Positions 1 to 7,574 of a stretch of DNA of 46,654 nucleotides are shown here, one piece after another. How positions within the stretch are numbered: the stretch's first letter is position 1; every line of letters begins with the position of its first letter. The translations under genes and the position numbers were made by a program. Source of the DNA: JBJKRF01 sp046704785 (lineage in GTDB: Bacteria; Chloroflexota; Anaerolineae; Anaerolineales; Villigracilaceae); assembly GCA_046704785.1 (NCBI GenBank), contig JBJKRF010000042.1, positions 1 through 46,654 of the forward strand, in the 5' to 3' direction. The notes beneath the pieces are model-generated. The model saw nothing but the letters and a program-made list of their open reading frames with translations, was not told where the DNA came from and did no database searches.

Positions 1-74
1 CGGGCAATTCCAATGTTTTCAGCCATATCTGGGCCAGGCAGATTCCTGATCTGCTCCACGAAAATCATTGTCAT
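1..74 (-). CDS. possible 5' end of a gene running off the left edge
   Basis: On the minus strand an ATG at 74 (a second in-frame ATG at 68) opens 24 codons without a stop that reach the window edge. The peptide begins MTMIFVEQIRNLPG. No Shine-Dalgarno sequence is visible upstream. The fragment is too short to assign to a family. It would be divergent from the sugar mutarotase gene at 293. It may be chance coding. Confidence 0.3.
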   Translation of the reverse strand, partial: MTMIFVEQIRNLPGPDMAENIGIA

Positions 75-292
75 ACTAATAAGACAGCAAGGGCGTTTCT
101 GTAGGAAAAAGCCATATATAGGGCTGTTTGAAACCAGTATCTTCATGAAATTTGTAAAGCTGATCTTGACTGAACGTGAACCATGCCACATTTTCTATTT
201 CTTCCATGTGAGAGCAAATATATCCGCGCTCCTGCGAGATAAAGAACCATATTTTGTGATACCCTTGCGACATTCCAGCTTCCGGAGGTGCT
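75..292. other. intergenic region before rbsD
   Basis: I see no convincing gene here; open frames on both strands read as antisense or low-quality peptides. The right end carries GGAGG at 284-288, four bases before the rbsD ATG. A TTGACT at 166-171 lacks a good -10 partner, so no promoter is called. Confidence 0.5.
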
Positions 293-694
293 ATGCTCAA
301 AACCGGCATTCTCAATCCCCAGATCAACTCACTCCTGGCGCGTGTTCGCCACACGAATATGCTTGTCCTCGCCGACCGGGGGTTCCCGTACTGGCCTGCC
401 ATCGAAACGGTGGACATCTCGCTCGTGGATGGCATTCCCAGTGTCTTGCAAATACTGGCAGCCATTCGCCCCAATTTCGATATCAGCCAGGTCTTTATGG
501 CGGAGGAATTTCGTGCCGAGAACACTGCTGAGACACAAGCCCTGTTTTCCCAGGCGACGGCTGGTATCCCAATGGTCTTCGAACCGCACGAGGAATTCAA
601 GAAACACGTGCCACAGGCCATTGGGCTGATTCGCACCGGCGATACGACCCAGTATGCCAATATGATCCTGGTCTCCGGACGCGTGGAAAACTAA
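293..694 (+). CDS. rbsD: RbsD/FucU-family sugar mutarotase (D-ribose pyranase type)
   Basis: 133 residues, close to the usual RbsD length. RbsD/FucU proteins interconvert cyclic forms or anomers of free sugars (ribose, fucose) so that a kinase or transporter receives the right form. The key RbsD positions are visible: His20 in the VRHTN motif, Asp28 in LADRG, and the C-terminal QYANMI motif with Tyr121 and Asn123. GGAGG at 284-288 supports the ATG at 293. The gene ends 18 bases before a cytidylyltransferase-GHMP kinase fusion, so the two are probably co-transcribed and the substrate is probably the sugar that enzyme activates. Ribose versus fucose or another sugar cannot be decided from sequence. 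No rbsK or ribose ABC transporter is nearby. Confidence 0.85.
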   Translation: MLKTGILNPQINSLLARVRHTNMLVLADRGFPYWPAIETVDISLVDGIPSVLQILAAIRPNFDISQVFMAEEFRAENTAETQALFSQATAGIPMVFEPHEEFKKHVPQAIGLIRTGDTTQYANMILVSGRVEN

Positions 695-712
695 ATCAGG
701 GGACAAATCGCC

Positions 713-1855
713 ATGTCGAAAAAGGTTTTTGTTAGCGGTTGTTTCGACCTGCTTCACAGCGGGCACGTTGCATTCTTTCAGGAGGCGGCCCGCTATGGAG
801 ACCTGTACGTCGCGCTGGGCTCTGACCGCACCATCTTCGAACTCAAAAATCGTCCGACGATCAACACCGAGATGGAGCGCCTGTATATGGTCAAGGCAGT
901 CTCCTGTGTAACAGATGCCTTCATTTCCAAAGGCTCAGGGCTGCTGGACTTTGTCGACGAATTGCGGGAAATCCACCCCGATTACCTGGTCGTCAACGAA
1001 GACGGAAACATTCCAGAAAAGAAAAAATTATGCGAGGAATTGGGGATCGAATATATCATCCTGAGACGTGAACCGCATACTGGCTTGACGCCGCGTTCCA
1101 CGACGGCTTTGCGTGGGATCAGCACCATCCCTTATCGGATCGACCTGGCCGGAGGCTGGCTGGACCAGCCCTTCGTTTCACAGCACCACCCTGGCCCGGT
1201 CCTGACCATTTCGATCCATCCCACCGTGGAGTTCAACTTGCGCAGCGGCATGGCCACCAGCACCCGCAGCACCGCCATCGAATTGTGGGGAGCGCGTCTG
1301 CCGGCAGATAACGTCGAGAAACTGGCCAAGATCCTTTTTGCCTATGACAACCCGCCAGGGACGAAGGAAATCTCCGGCTCCCAGGACTCGATCGGGATCG
1401 TATATCCCGGCCTGGCTAAAGCAGACTATGAAGGGAACTATTGGCCGAAGCAAATCCTCTCCATCCAGGATGAGCATGTTTTGAAATTCATTGAGGACGC
1501 GCTGTATCTGATTCCGCTCAATCCGCGCCCTTCGGGGTACCATGTACTCGAGGACACCCAGATCACGCCCGTGGGCGCCAAAGCCCTGGCAGACGCCACC
1601 GAAGCCTGTTGGCAGTCGATCCTGTCGAGGGATGTCGAGGCGTTCGGGGAAAGCCTGCGCACCGGTTTCGATGCCCAGGTAGCCATGTTCCCGCACATGC
1701 TGACCGATGGCATCTCCGAACAAATCGAGGCTTATCGCAGTCGGGCCCTGGGCTGGAAAGTCTCCGGCGCGGGAGGCGGCGGCTACCTGATTCTGGTTGC
1801 GGCACAGCCCGTCGAAAACGCAGTACGCATCAGCATCCGCCGACAAAGTGATTGA
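713..1855 (+). CDS. cytidylyltransferase-like / GHMP kinase fusion protein
   Basis: 380 residues with two domains. Residues 1-130 are a nucleotidyltransferase of the HxGH class: VSGCFDLLHSGH with His15 and His18, and the second motif RSTT at 128-131 (compare GISTT in the glycerol-3-phosphate and HldE-type enzymes). Residues ~140-375 resemble a GHMP sugar kinase: RIDLAGGW near 141-149 and the C-terminal glycine motif SGAGGGGY at ~350-357. The usual GHMP ATP loop (PxxxGLGSSA) is not obvious; SGSQDSIG near 223-230 sits where it is expected. With the RbsD homologue just upstream this suggests a salvage route: mutarotation, C1 phosphorylation, nucleotidyl transfer to an NDP-sugar. Related proteins are often annotated simply as cytidyltransferase. 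The sugar and nucleotide are unknown. Confidence 0.75.
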   Translation: MSKKVFVSGCFDLLHSGHVAFFQEAARYGDLYVALGSDRTIFELKNRPTINTEMERLYMVKAVSCVTDAFISKGSGLLDFVDELREIHPDYLVVNEDGNIPEKKKLCEELGIEYIILRREPHTGLTPRSTTALRGISTIPYRIDLAGGWLDQPFVSQHHPGPVLTISIHPTVEFNLRSGMATSTRSTAIELWGARLPADNVEKLAKILFAYDNPPGTKEISGSQDSIGIVYPGLAKADYEGNYWPKQILSIQDEHVLKFIEDALYLIPLNPRPSGYHVLEDTQITPVGAKALADATEACWQSILSRDVEAFGESLRTGFDAQVAMFPHMLTDGISEQIEAYRSRALGWKVSGAGGGGYLILVAAQPVENAVRISIRRQSD

Positions 1856-1880
1856 GCCCATCCCAAATCTTCCTTAAAGG

Positions 1881-1889
1881 TGGTAAACT
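1881..1889 (+). promoter_or_regulatory. putative extended -10 promoter of the receiver gene
   Basis: TGGTAAACT matches an extended -10 (TGn followed by TAAACT at 1884-1889). No good -35 is seen. It lies about 45 bases before the receiver-domain ATG, in the gap after the fusion gene, and would allow independent transcription. Confidence 0.35.
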
Positions 1890-1935
1890 ACATTTATCTT
1901 TTTCCTTGTTCTCATCTTACATAAGGAACTCCGCT

Positions 1936-2334
1936 ATGGCACAAGAGAATAGAACAATCCTGTGCATCGAGGATGAGCCGGAGATGATCGACCTGATTAG
2001 CTTGATTCTCGAGCGCAAGGGGTTTCACGTAGAAGGCGCTACAAGCGGCCAGGAAGGCATTCAAAAAATTCGCGAAATCGTACCTGACTTGGTTCTGCTC
2101 GATTTGATGATGCCAGACATGGATGGCTGGGACATCTATCAGCAAATGAGGGCAGATGATAAAACCAAGAACATCCCGGTTATCGTGGTCACAGCAAAAG
2201 CACAAACCATTGATAAAGTCCTTGGGATGCACATTGCCAAAGTGAATGACTACATCGCAAAGCCGTTCAGCCCACGAGAACTTGTCGAAAGTGTTGAACG
2301 CGTAATACAAACGAGCATGGTTCACGCAAAATAG
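1936..2334 (+). CDS. stand-alone response-regulator receiver (CheY-like)
   Basis: 132 residues forming one receiver domain with no output domain. The phosphotransfer residues are intact: acidic pair Glu12/Asp13 in CIEDEP, phospho-acceptor Asp56 in LLDLMMPD, Thr86 in VVTAKA and Lys109 in IAKPFSP. Such proteins act by protein-protein contact or as phosphorelay intermediates. An in-frame ATG exists at 1852, overlapping the previous gene, but its extra 28 residues look non-coding. The ATG at 1936 has AAGGA at 1923-1927 and starts the domain directly. No histidine kinase is nearby, so the cognate sensor is elsewhere. Confidence 0.9.
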   Translation: MAQENRTILCIEDEPEMIDLISLILERKGFHVEGATSGQEGIQKIREIVPDLVLLDLMMPDMDGWDIYQQMRADDKTKNIPVIVVTAKAQTIDKVLGMHIAKVNDYIAKPFSPRELVESVERVIQTSMVHAK

Positions 2335-2390
2335 GAAAATGCAAACCAGTTTGTCGAACGCCGGGGCGGCGCAAGTCGTCCCGTTTTCTT

Positions 2391-2771
2391 ATGCCGATAC
2401 AAGATAATTCCATTACTGTCAGAAATACAACCAATCCAGGCATTCCACCTGTCAGTGCAAAATGGTGTGAATCGTTCTGGAGCAGGCTACGGGGGTTTAC
2501 ATTCCGCAAAGACCTTGCTTTAGAAGAAGGCCTTGTCCTGGTGGAAAAACGTGATAGCCGGGTAGATACTTCCATCCATATGCTCTTCGTGTGGACAGAC
2601 CTGGCAGTCGTCTGGATCAACGGCCAAAACGAGGTGGTTGATACCGCTTTGGCAAAACAATGGCGTCCATATTACGCTCCAGCGCGCCCAGCTCGCTACG
2701 TTCTGGAAATACACCCCACAAGACACGGTCAATTTCAATTCGGAGATCACGTACAGTTTGAACATGTTTAA
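2391..2771 (+). CDS. DUF192-family protein
   Basis: 126 residues. Family hallmarks run in order: a WSRLRGF motif near residue 30, EEGLVLVEK, the SIHMLFVWTDLAVVW strand pair, and the WRPYYAPARPARYVLE motif followed by a GDHV turn. DUF192 is a small beta-rich domain of unknown biochemical function, often secreted in other bacteria; no signal peptide is seen here. No Shine-Dalgarno precedes the ATG, so the start is less certain than the frame. The stop overlaps the ATG of the following LysM/M23 peptidase by 8 bases, implying translational coupling and perhaps a shared envelope role. Confidence 0.8.
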   Translation: MPIQDNSITVRNTTNPGIPPVSAKWCESFWSRLRGFTFRKDLALEEGLVLVEKRDSRVDTSIHMLFVWTDLAVVWINGQNEVVDTALAKQWRPYYAPARPARYVLEIHPTRHGQFQFGDHVQFEHV

Positions 2772-4221
2772 ACGGATCACTATTCTTCTACTGGTTTTCT
2801 CTCTTGTCTTCCCCCTCTCAAGCGCGCAAGCACAAGCTCCCACGCCAACACCTTCCCCAACCGATTCCACAAGCGTGACGCCGACACCGGTATCGGGGCC
2901 AACATACGTTATCCAGGAAGGCGATAGCCTGTGGGACATTGCCAACCGTTTTGGCGTCTCGCTGACCGACTTAATGAGCGCCAATAACATCACGGACGCC
3001 AACACCATCTCGACCGGAGCAAAATTGGTGATTCCGGGGCTGGAGGGGCTCAGCGGCACACTGACGACCGAGGTCACCGGCTATGGGGACACGTTGACGA
3101 GTGTCAGCCGTCGTATGCAAATTCAGACCGACTTGCTACGCCGCCTGAATCACATGACCAGCCCGGCAGAACTCTACGCGGGCGTGAATCTGGTTTACCC
3201 GACGACGAAAGACGCTGCACAGCCACTGACAGAACATACCGCGCTGGGGAGTGGTGAAACCCTGTTGGAAGCTGCCGTCAAAGCGCAAACCGACCCGTGG
3301 ACCTTGTCCTCGTTAAACCAGCTTAAAGGCACCTGGGACGCCTTGCCGGGAGACGTGTTGTACACACCCGGCAGCAACAGCGACACTTCACACAGCAACG
3401 GTCTGCCGTCGGCCTTCCTCGATGTCAACGTCACCACGTTACCCGTCACGCAAGGTGGAACCGCGGATATCATCGTCGAGACAAAGCCAAATGTCCAGTT
3501 AAGCGGTACGCTCGTCGATCGCACGCTGCATTTCTTCTCCATCGGCAACAACAAATACGTCGCTCTGCAAGGCGTGTATGCTCTGCTCGATCCGGGTCCC
3601 TACCCATTGTCGCTTACTGCCACTCTCCCAGACGGCTCCAAACAAAACTTCCAACAACTGGTCATTATTCAGTCAGGAAATTATCCGACCGACCCGCTCC
3701 TGTCGGTGTCGGCGGACACGATCGATCCGACCACCAACGACGAGGAAAACCAGAAGCTCGATCAACTTACCGCGCCCATCACCCCCACGAAATATTGGCA
3801 GGGCCAATTCACGAATCCGTCCCCCGATTTTCCAGATTGCCACCCGTCCTTCTTCGGAGATCGTCGCAACTACGTTGGCACCGGCACAAATGAGACCTAT
3901 CACACCTTCCACTCCGGCCTCGATTTTTGTGGACGCGTGGGCACGCCCATTGTCGCCGCGGCAGATGGCGTCGTCGTCTTTACTGGCCTGCTGGTAGTGC
4001 ACGGCAACACAACGATTATCGACGACGGCTGGGGAATTTACACCATGTACTGTCACCAATCTGAATTTGACGTTCAGGTTGGGCAACACGTCAAAGCCGG
4101 CGACCAGATCGGGTTGGTGGGAGCGACCGGACGCGTCACCGGTCCACATCTTCACTTCGAGGTCTGGGTGGACGGCATCGAGGTCAATCCGCTGGATTGG
4201 TTGGGCAATACCTATCCATAA
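2764..4221 (+). CDS. secreted LysM-domain M23 metallopeptidase
   Basis: 485 residues. A signal peptide (MFKRITILLLVFSLV..., cleavage likely after SAQAQA) is followed by a Thr/Pro linker and LysM repeats. The first, YVIQEGDSLWDIANRFGVS, is canonical; two later ones are degenerate. The C-terminal M23 (LytM) domain keeps its zinc and catalytic residues: His383 and Asp387 in HSGLD, and His462-x-His464 in HLHFEVW. Such enzymes cut peptidoglycan cross-bridges, or act as activators when degenerate; this one looks active. LysM would dock it on peptidoglycan outside the membrane. The start at 2764 is chosen because the signal peptide begins there, although an in-frame start lies upstream at 2638 within the DUF192 gene. 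Confidence 0.92.
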   Translation: MFKRITILLLVFSLVFPLSSAQAQAPTPTPSPTDSTSVTPTPVSGPTYVIQEGDSLWDIANRFGVSLTDLMSANNITDANTISTGAKLVIPGLEGLSGTLTTEVTGYGDTLTSVSRRMQIQTDLLRRLNHMTSPAELYAGVNLVYPTTKDAAQPLTEHTALGSGETLLEAAVKAQTDPWTLSSLNQLKGTWDALPGDVLYTPGSNSDTSHSNGLPSAFLDVNVTTLPVTQGGTADIIVETKPNVQLSGTLVDRTLHFFSIGNNKYVALQGVYALLDPGPYPLSLTATLPDGSKQNFQQLVIIQSGNYPTDPLLSVSADTIDPTTNDEENQKLDQLTAPITPTKYWQGQFTNPSPDFPDCHPSFFGDRRNYVGTGTNETYHTFHSGLDFCGRVGTPIVAAADGVVVFTGLLVVHGNTTIIDDGWGIYTMYCHQSEFDVQVGQHVKAGDQIGLVGATGRVTGPHLHFEVWVDGIEVNPLDWLGNTYP

Positions 4222-4290
4222 AACAGGCCTTGCCAGCGACGGCTCCGTCCCTTCGAAATCCGGCTCTTTGGGAATCCAAACGCCGGGCTG

Positions 4291-4319
4291 TTGTCCCGGC
4301 CCGGCAATTATGCTACACT
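4291..4319 (+). promoter_or_regulatory. sigma-70-type promoter of the cNMP-binding gene
   Basis: TTGTCC at 4291-4296, a 17-base spacer and TACACT at 4314-4319, with TGC directly before the -10 (extended -10). The predicted start is near 4326, giving a leader of about 27 bases that contains TTGGAGA before the ATG at 4353. Confidence 0.65.
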
Positions 4320-4352
4320 ACTTGCAACCAAACCCGTCTGTTGGAGAACCCC

Positions 4353-4838
4353 ATGAGCGAGCTGGTTACCTACCTGAAACAAAGCGACATCTTCTACCAA
4401 TTTACCCAAACGCAGCTTGAGCTGGTGGCGAACCTGTGCCAGGAGAAGATATTCAACGCGGGGGAAATCATCTTCGAAGAAAACAGTTCGAGCAAAGAGT
4501 TATACGTCATCGTGCAAGGTGAAATCGATATTTTGATCGACCCTGCAGTGATCGGGACGAAGGGTGCTTCCGACAAGATCGTTATCACAACCTTGCGGCG
4601 CGGACAGTCATTCGGGGAAGTAGCACTGGTTGACGAAGGTCTGCGTTCTGCAACTGCCCAGGCAAAAGAAAAGACGACTCGTTTACTGGTTATCCCACGC
4701 GACAAATTAATCATGCTGTGTGAAACCTATCCCCAACTCGGCTACCGCCTGATGTACAATCTGGCCGCAGACCTGGCGATGAAGATTCGTAACACCGATC
4801 TGCAGATACGAGAAAAGGTCTTATACGGCCAGAAGTAA
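4353..4838 (+). CDS. single-domain cyclic-nucleotide-binding protein
   Basis: 161 residues covering one cNMP-binding (CRP-type) beta-barrel with no DNA-binding helix-turn-helix. The phosphate-binding cassette reads FGEVALVDEGLRSATA, retaining the Glu that contacts the ribose 2'-OH and the Arg that contacts the phosphate, so cAMP or cGMP binding is plausible. The reading frame extends upstream to 4197, overlapping the peptidase gene. The ATG at 4353 follows a clear promoter and GGAG at 4343-4346 and starts at the domain (MSELVTYLKQSDIF). It may act as a regulatory subunit or be a stand-alone sensor; the partner is unknown. Confidence 0.85.
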   Translation: MSELVTYLKQSDIFYQFTQTQLELVANLCQEKIFNAGEIIFEENSSSKELYVIVQGEIDILIDPAVIGTKGASDKIVITTLRRGQSFGEVALVDEGLRSATAQAKEKTTRLLVIPRDKLIMLCETYPQLGYRLMYNLAADLAMKIRNTDLQIREKVLYGQK

Positions 4839-4861
4839 ACACTCCCGCCCATTAAACTGTC

Positions 4862-4890
4862 TTGACCGTTTTATAAAAGAAATGTAATAT
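4862..4890 (+). promoter_or_regulatory. promoter of the liv operon
   Basis: TTGACC at 4862-4867, a 17-base spacer and TAATAT at 4885-4890. It lies after the cNMP-binding gene and about 115 bases before livK. The predicted leader (about 4897-5005) can form a GC-rich hairpin: GCTGGGG near 4924-4930 pairs with CCCCGGC near 4941-4947. Confidence 0.7.
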
Positions 4891-5005
4891 TCACGCTTAA
4901 GTTCGGCGGAACCCGGCTGGAATGCTGGGGAAATCGGCAGCCCCGGCAACCAGTTCAACCGCGGACCAAGGATACCCTATTCAATTCCACACAGGAGGAA
5001 GAAGA

Positions 5006-6214
5006 ATGTCCAAGCGTTTGTTTGCTGTTATGGCATTGCTTGCCGCAGCCAGCATGATTTTAGCTGCCTGTGGCTCGGCTGCAGCCAAACAGCCGGACGT
5101 GTGCACGTCCGACCCTGCTGGCTGCGCTGTGTTCAAGCCCGGTGATGTAATCAAAATTGGAATGGGTGGACCAATGACCGGTGATAATGCATCGTACGGT
5201 ATCGACGCTGCCAACGGCGCAAAAATCGCGATCAGCGACGCAGGCAATTTCCAAGGCTGGAAATTCGAACTGGACGCTGAAGATGACGGTGGCACCGCCG
5301 AAGGTGGCGCAGCCGTCGCCAATAAGTTCGTCTCCGACCCCAGCATTGTTGCCATTGAAGGCCACATCTTCTCCGGTGCGACCAAGGCAGCCATCCCGAT
5401 CTACGAAAAAGCCAGTCTGCCCATGATGTCGCCCTCGGCCACCAACCCTGACCTGACCAAGAGCGGCTCCAAGGTCTTCAACCGCGACGTCTTCACCGAC
5501 TCCACACAGGGGAAATATGCTGCCGAGTATCTCTACAACACCCTGAAATTCACCCAGATCGCAGTGCTGCACGATGGACAGGCTTACGGCCAGGGTCTCG
5601 CCCAGGTCGTGAATGACCAGTTCACCGCATTGGGCGGCACCGTTGTGGCTTTCGAAGCCATTACTCCCGGCGAGTCAGACTATAGCGCCGTCCTCGCCGA
5701 CCTGGCTTCCAAAAACCCGCAAGCGCTCTTCTATGGCGGCTATACTGCCGAAGCCGTCGTGATCGTGAACCAGATGAAGCAGTCTGGCCTGACCAACACC
5801 GTCTTCTTTGGTGACGACGGCACTTTCGGCCAGGATTTTCTGGACCGCACTGGCGCCAATGGGGAAGGCGCTTACGCGACATCCCTGATCCCGCCAGCCT
5901 CTGACGCAAAGACCAAGTTCGACGCCGCTTACAAAGCCGCCTACGGTCAGGAAGCCGGCAAGCTCTCCCCCTACAGTTGGAGCGCCTACGACGCTGCTGC
6001 CGTTCTGATCAAAGCCATCGAAAGCGTTGCCGTGAAAGGCAATGATGGGAATCTATACATTCCACGCAGCGCACTGGTCACAGCCGTCCGCAGCACAAGT
6101 GGATACCAGGGCCTGACTGGCACCATTACCTGCGACCCCACCGGCGAATGCGCTTCATCCGGCCCGGTTTTCTATCAGGATAAGGGCAGTCAGTGGGTGC
6201 AGGCCTCCCAGTAA
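5006..6214 (+). CDS. livK: branched-chain amino-acid ABC transporter, substrate-binding lipoprotein
   Basis: 402 residues. A lipoprotein signal (MSKRLFAVMALLAAASMILAAC, lipobox LAAC) is followed by a periplasmic-binding fold of the Leu/Ile/Val-binding type: IKIGMGGPMTGDNASYG start, SPSATNPDLT, and VLHDGQAYGQG. It captures amino acids or related small amides outside the membrane for the LivHM channel. The start at 5006 is fixed by AGGAGGA at 4993-4999 and the signal peptide; the frame runs open to 4922 upstream. Two hairpins follow before livH, as expected where the binding protein is made in excess over the membrane parts. Specificity cannot be read from sequence; members of this family also bind urea or amides. 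Confidence 0.92.
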   Translation: MSKRLFAVMALLAAASMILAACGSAAAKQPDVCTSDPAGCAVFKPGDVIKIGMGGPMTGDNASYGIDAANGAKIAISDAGNFQGWKFELDAEDDGGTAEGGAAVANKFVSDPSIVAIEGHIFSGATKAAIPIYEKASLPMMSPSATNPDLTKSGSKVFNRDVFTDSTQGKYAAEYLYNTLKFTQIAVLHDGQAYGQGLAQVVNDQFTALGGTVVAFEAITPGESDYSAVLADLASKNPQALFYGGYTAEAVVIVNQMKQSGLTNTVFFGDDGTFGQDFLDRTGANGEGAYATSLIPPASDAKTKFDAAYKAAYGQEAGKLSPYSWSAYDAAAVLIKAIESVAVKGNDGNLYIPRSALVTAVRSTSGYQGLTGTITCDPTGECASSGPVFYQDKGSQWVQASQ

Positions 6215-6257
6215 TCTGGCATAGTTTCCGCACCCTGCTTGCAGCAAGAAATTGATG

Positions 6258-6302
6258 AACTGGCGGGGCAAGCACTCCGCTTGCCTCGCCAGTTACCTTT
6301 TA
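6258..6302 (+). terminator. hairpin after livK (attenuator-like)
   Basis: Left arm 6258-6273 (AACTGGCGGGGCAAGC) pairs with 6279-6294 over 16 positions with one G-U pair and a 5-base loop, followed by ACCTTTT. It lies 43 bases after the livK stop and probably stabilises or partly ends the livK message. Confidence 0.7.
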
Positions 6303-6345
6303 TGCAAGAAGTCCCTCCGGGATCGTTGTGAGAGAAGATGTCTGT

Positions 6346-6397
6346 GGGGGTGTCTTTCGGACCTGGCTCGAAAGACACCCCCATGTCTCTTCTTTTT
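6346..6397 (+). terminator. strong terminator-like hairpin between livK and livH
   Basis: A perfect 14-bp stem: GGGGGTGTCTTTCG at 6346-6359 pairs with 6369-6382, with a 9-base loop. A pyrimidine-rich tail ends in six T at 6392-6397. It would give read-through-dependent expression of livHMGF unless a second promoter exists. A related hairpin lies at 10721-10757. Confidence 0.75.
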
Positions 6398-6467
6398 TCC
6401 ATAGGGTTCTAAGGGTCCAAAGGCCCTGCATCGGAGTAGGCGAGCCTACAGCAAGGAGAAGCCTGCC

Positions 6468-7574
6468 ATGGACAAATTTACTGCGCGGAAAATCCGCATA
6501 CCGCGCAATACATACAGCCTCATTCAGGCAATTCTAGGCATCGTTTTTTCTGCCTACCTGATTTGGAGGCTGTACGTCATTTCCATCGGGAATCCCGTTT
6601 ACGGGTTGGACACATGGACGCGTTTCGCACTTTCCGGCATCATTCTCGGAAGCGTTTATGCACTGATCGCAATTGGGTACACGCTCGTCTACGGCATCTT
6701 GTTCATGATCAATTTCGCGCACGGCGACATCATGATGATCGGCGCATTTGGCGGCTACTTCGTCTTCGAAGCGCTCAAGAACATCCCTGCGCCAACTGCA
6801 GCAGACCCAAATTTGACCCTGCTCGACGCCCATCCGATCATTGCCGTGCTCCTGGCTTTTCTCGTCGGAATGGGCGTCGCGGCGTTAAGCGGGTATTTCC
6901 TTGAAAAGATCGCTTATCGACCTTTACGGGGCGCCCCACGTCTGGTGCCATTGATTTCGGCTATCGGCGCCTCGATTTTCCTGGAGAATGCCGGGCAGCT
7001 CCTCTTTGGCGCGCAACGGCGTGACTACGCCAACCCGGTTCAGCTGACCCGTGGACAAGGCTGGAACGTTCCCATCGGCGGCGGCACCGTTGTCGTAACC
7101 TATACCGGCGTCCTGACGTTCGTCCTGGCTATCGTCATCTTGATCGGCCTTTATTTGCTTGTACAACATACCCGTCTCGGGCGCGCCATGCGTGCGGTTG
7201 CCGAGAACAAAAACGCTGCTGCATTGATGGGCATCGATGTCGACGGCGTCATCAGCCAAACCTTCGTCATCAGCGGCGCACTGGCCGGTGCTGCCGGCGT
7301 GATGTGGGGCATCCATCTTGGCCTTGTCTATTATTTCGTTGGGTTTATTCCCGGCATCAAAGCCTTTACCGCAGCCGTGCTAGGCGGCATCGGCAACATT
7401 CCCGGTGCAATGATTGGCGGCCTGTTCCTCGGCATTGTCGAATCGGTAGGCCCGGCCTTCCTGGGCATCGACTTCCAGTTGAAGGATGTACTGGCTTTCA
7501 GCATCCTGGTGCTGGTACTCATCTTCCGCCCAACCGGCATCCTCGGCGAAGTGCTGAGCGAGGAGAAGGTCTGA
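6468..7574 (+). CDS. livH: branched-chain amino-acid ABC transporter permease LivH
   Basis: 368 residues, polytopic membrane protein. Family motifs: GSVYALIAIGYTLVYGILFMINFAHGD near residues 61-87, the AVAENKNAAALMGIDVD cytoplasmic loop that contacts the ATPase, and FTAAVLGGIGNIPGAMIGG near the C-terminus. It forms one half of the import channel with LivM. AAGGAG at 6453-6458 precedes the ATG at 6468. The N-terminus is ~50 residues longer than a minimal LivH and adds an extra hydrophobic segment. Its TGA shares a base with the livM ATG (TGATG). Confidence 0.92.
   Translation: MDKFTARKIRIPRNTYSLIQAILGIVFSAYLIWRLYVISIGNPVYGLDTWTRFALSGIILGSVYALIAIGYTLVYGILFMINFAHGDIMMIGAFGGYFVFEALKNIPAPTAADPNLTLLDAHPIIAVLLAFLVGMGVAALSGYFLEKIAYRPLRGAPRLVPLISAIGASIFLENAGQLLFGAQRRDYANPVQLTRGQGWNVPIGGGTVVVTYTGVLTFVLAIVILIGLYLLVQHTRLGRAMRAVAENKNAAALMGIDVDGVISQTFVISGALAGAAGVMWGIHLGLVYYFVGFIPGIKAFTAAVLGGIGNIPGAMIGGLFLGIVESVGPAFLGIDFQLKDVLAFSILVLVLIFRPTGILGEVLSEEKV

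Noticed and set aside
4898..5005. Cobalamin-like riboswitch in the livK leader
   Set aside because: The segment around GGGGAAATCGGCAGCCCCGG loosely recalls a B12-box neighbourhood, but the B12 box itself and the surrounding core are absent. A simple GC hairpin explains it.
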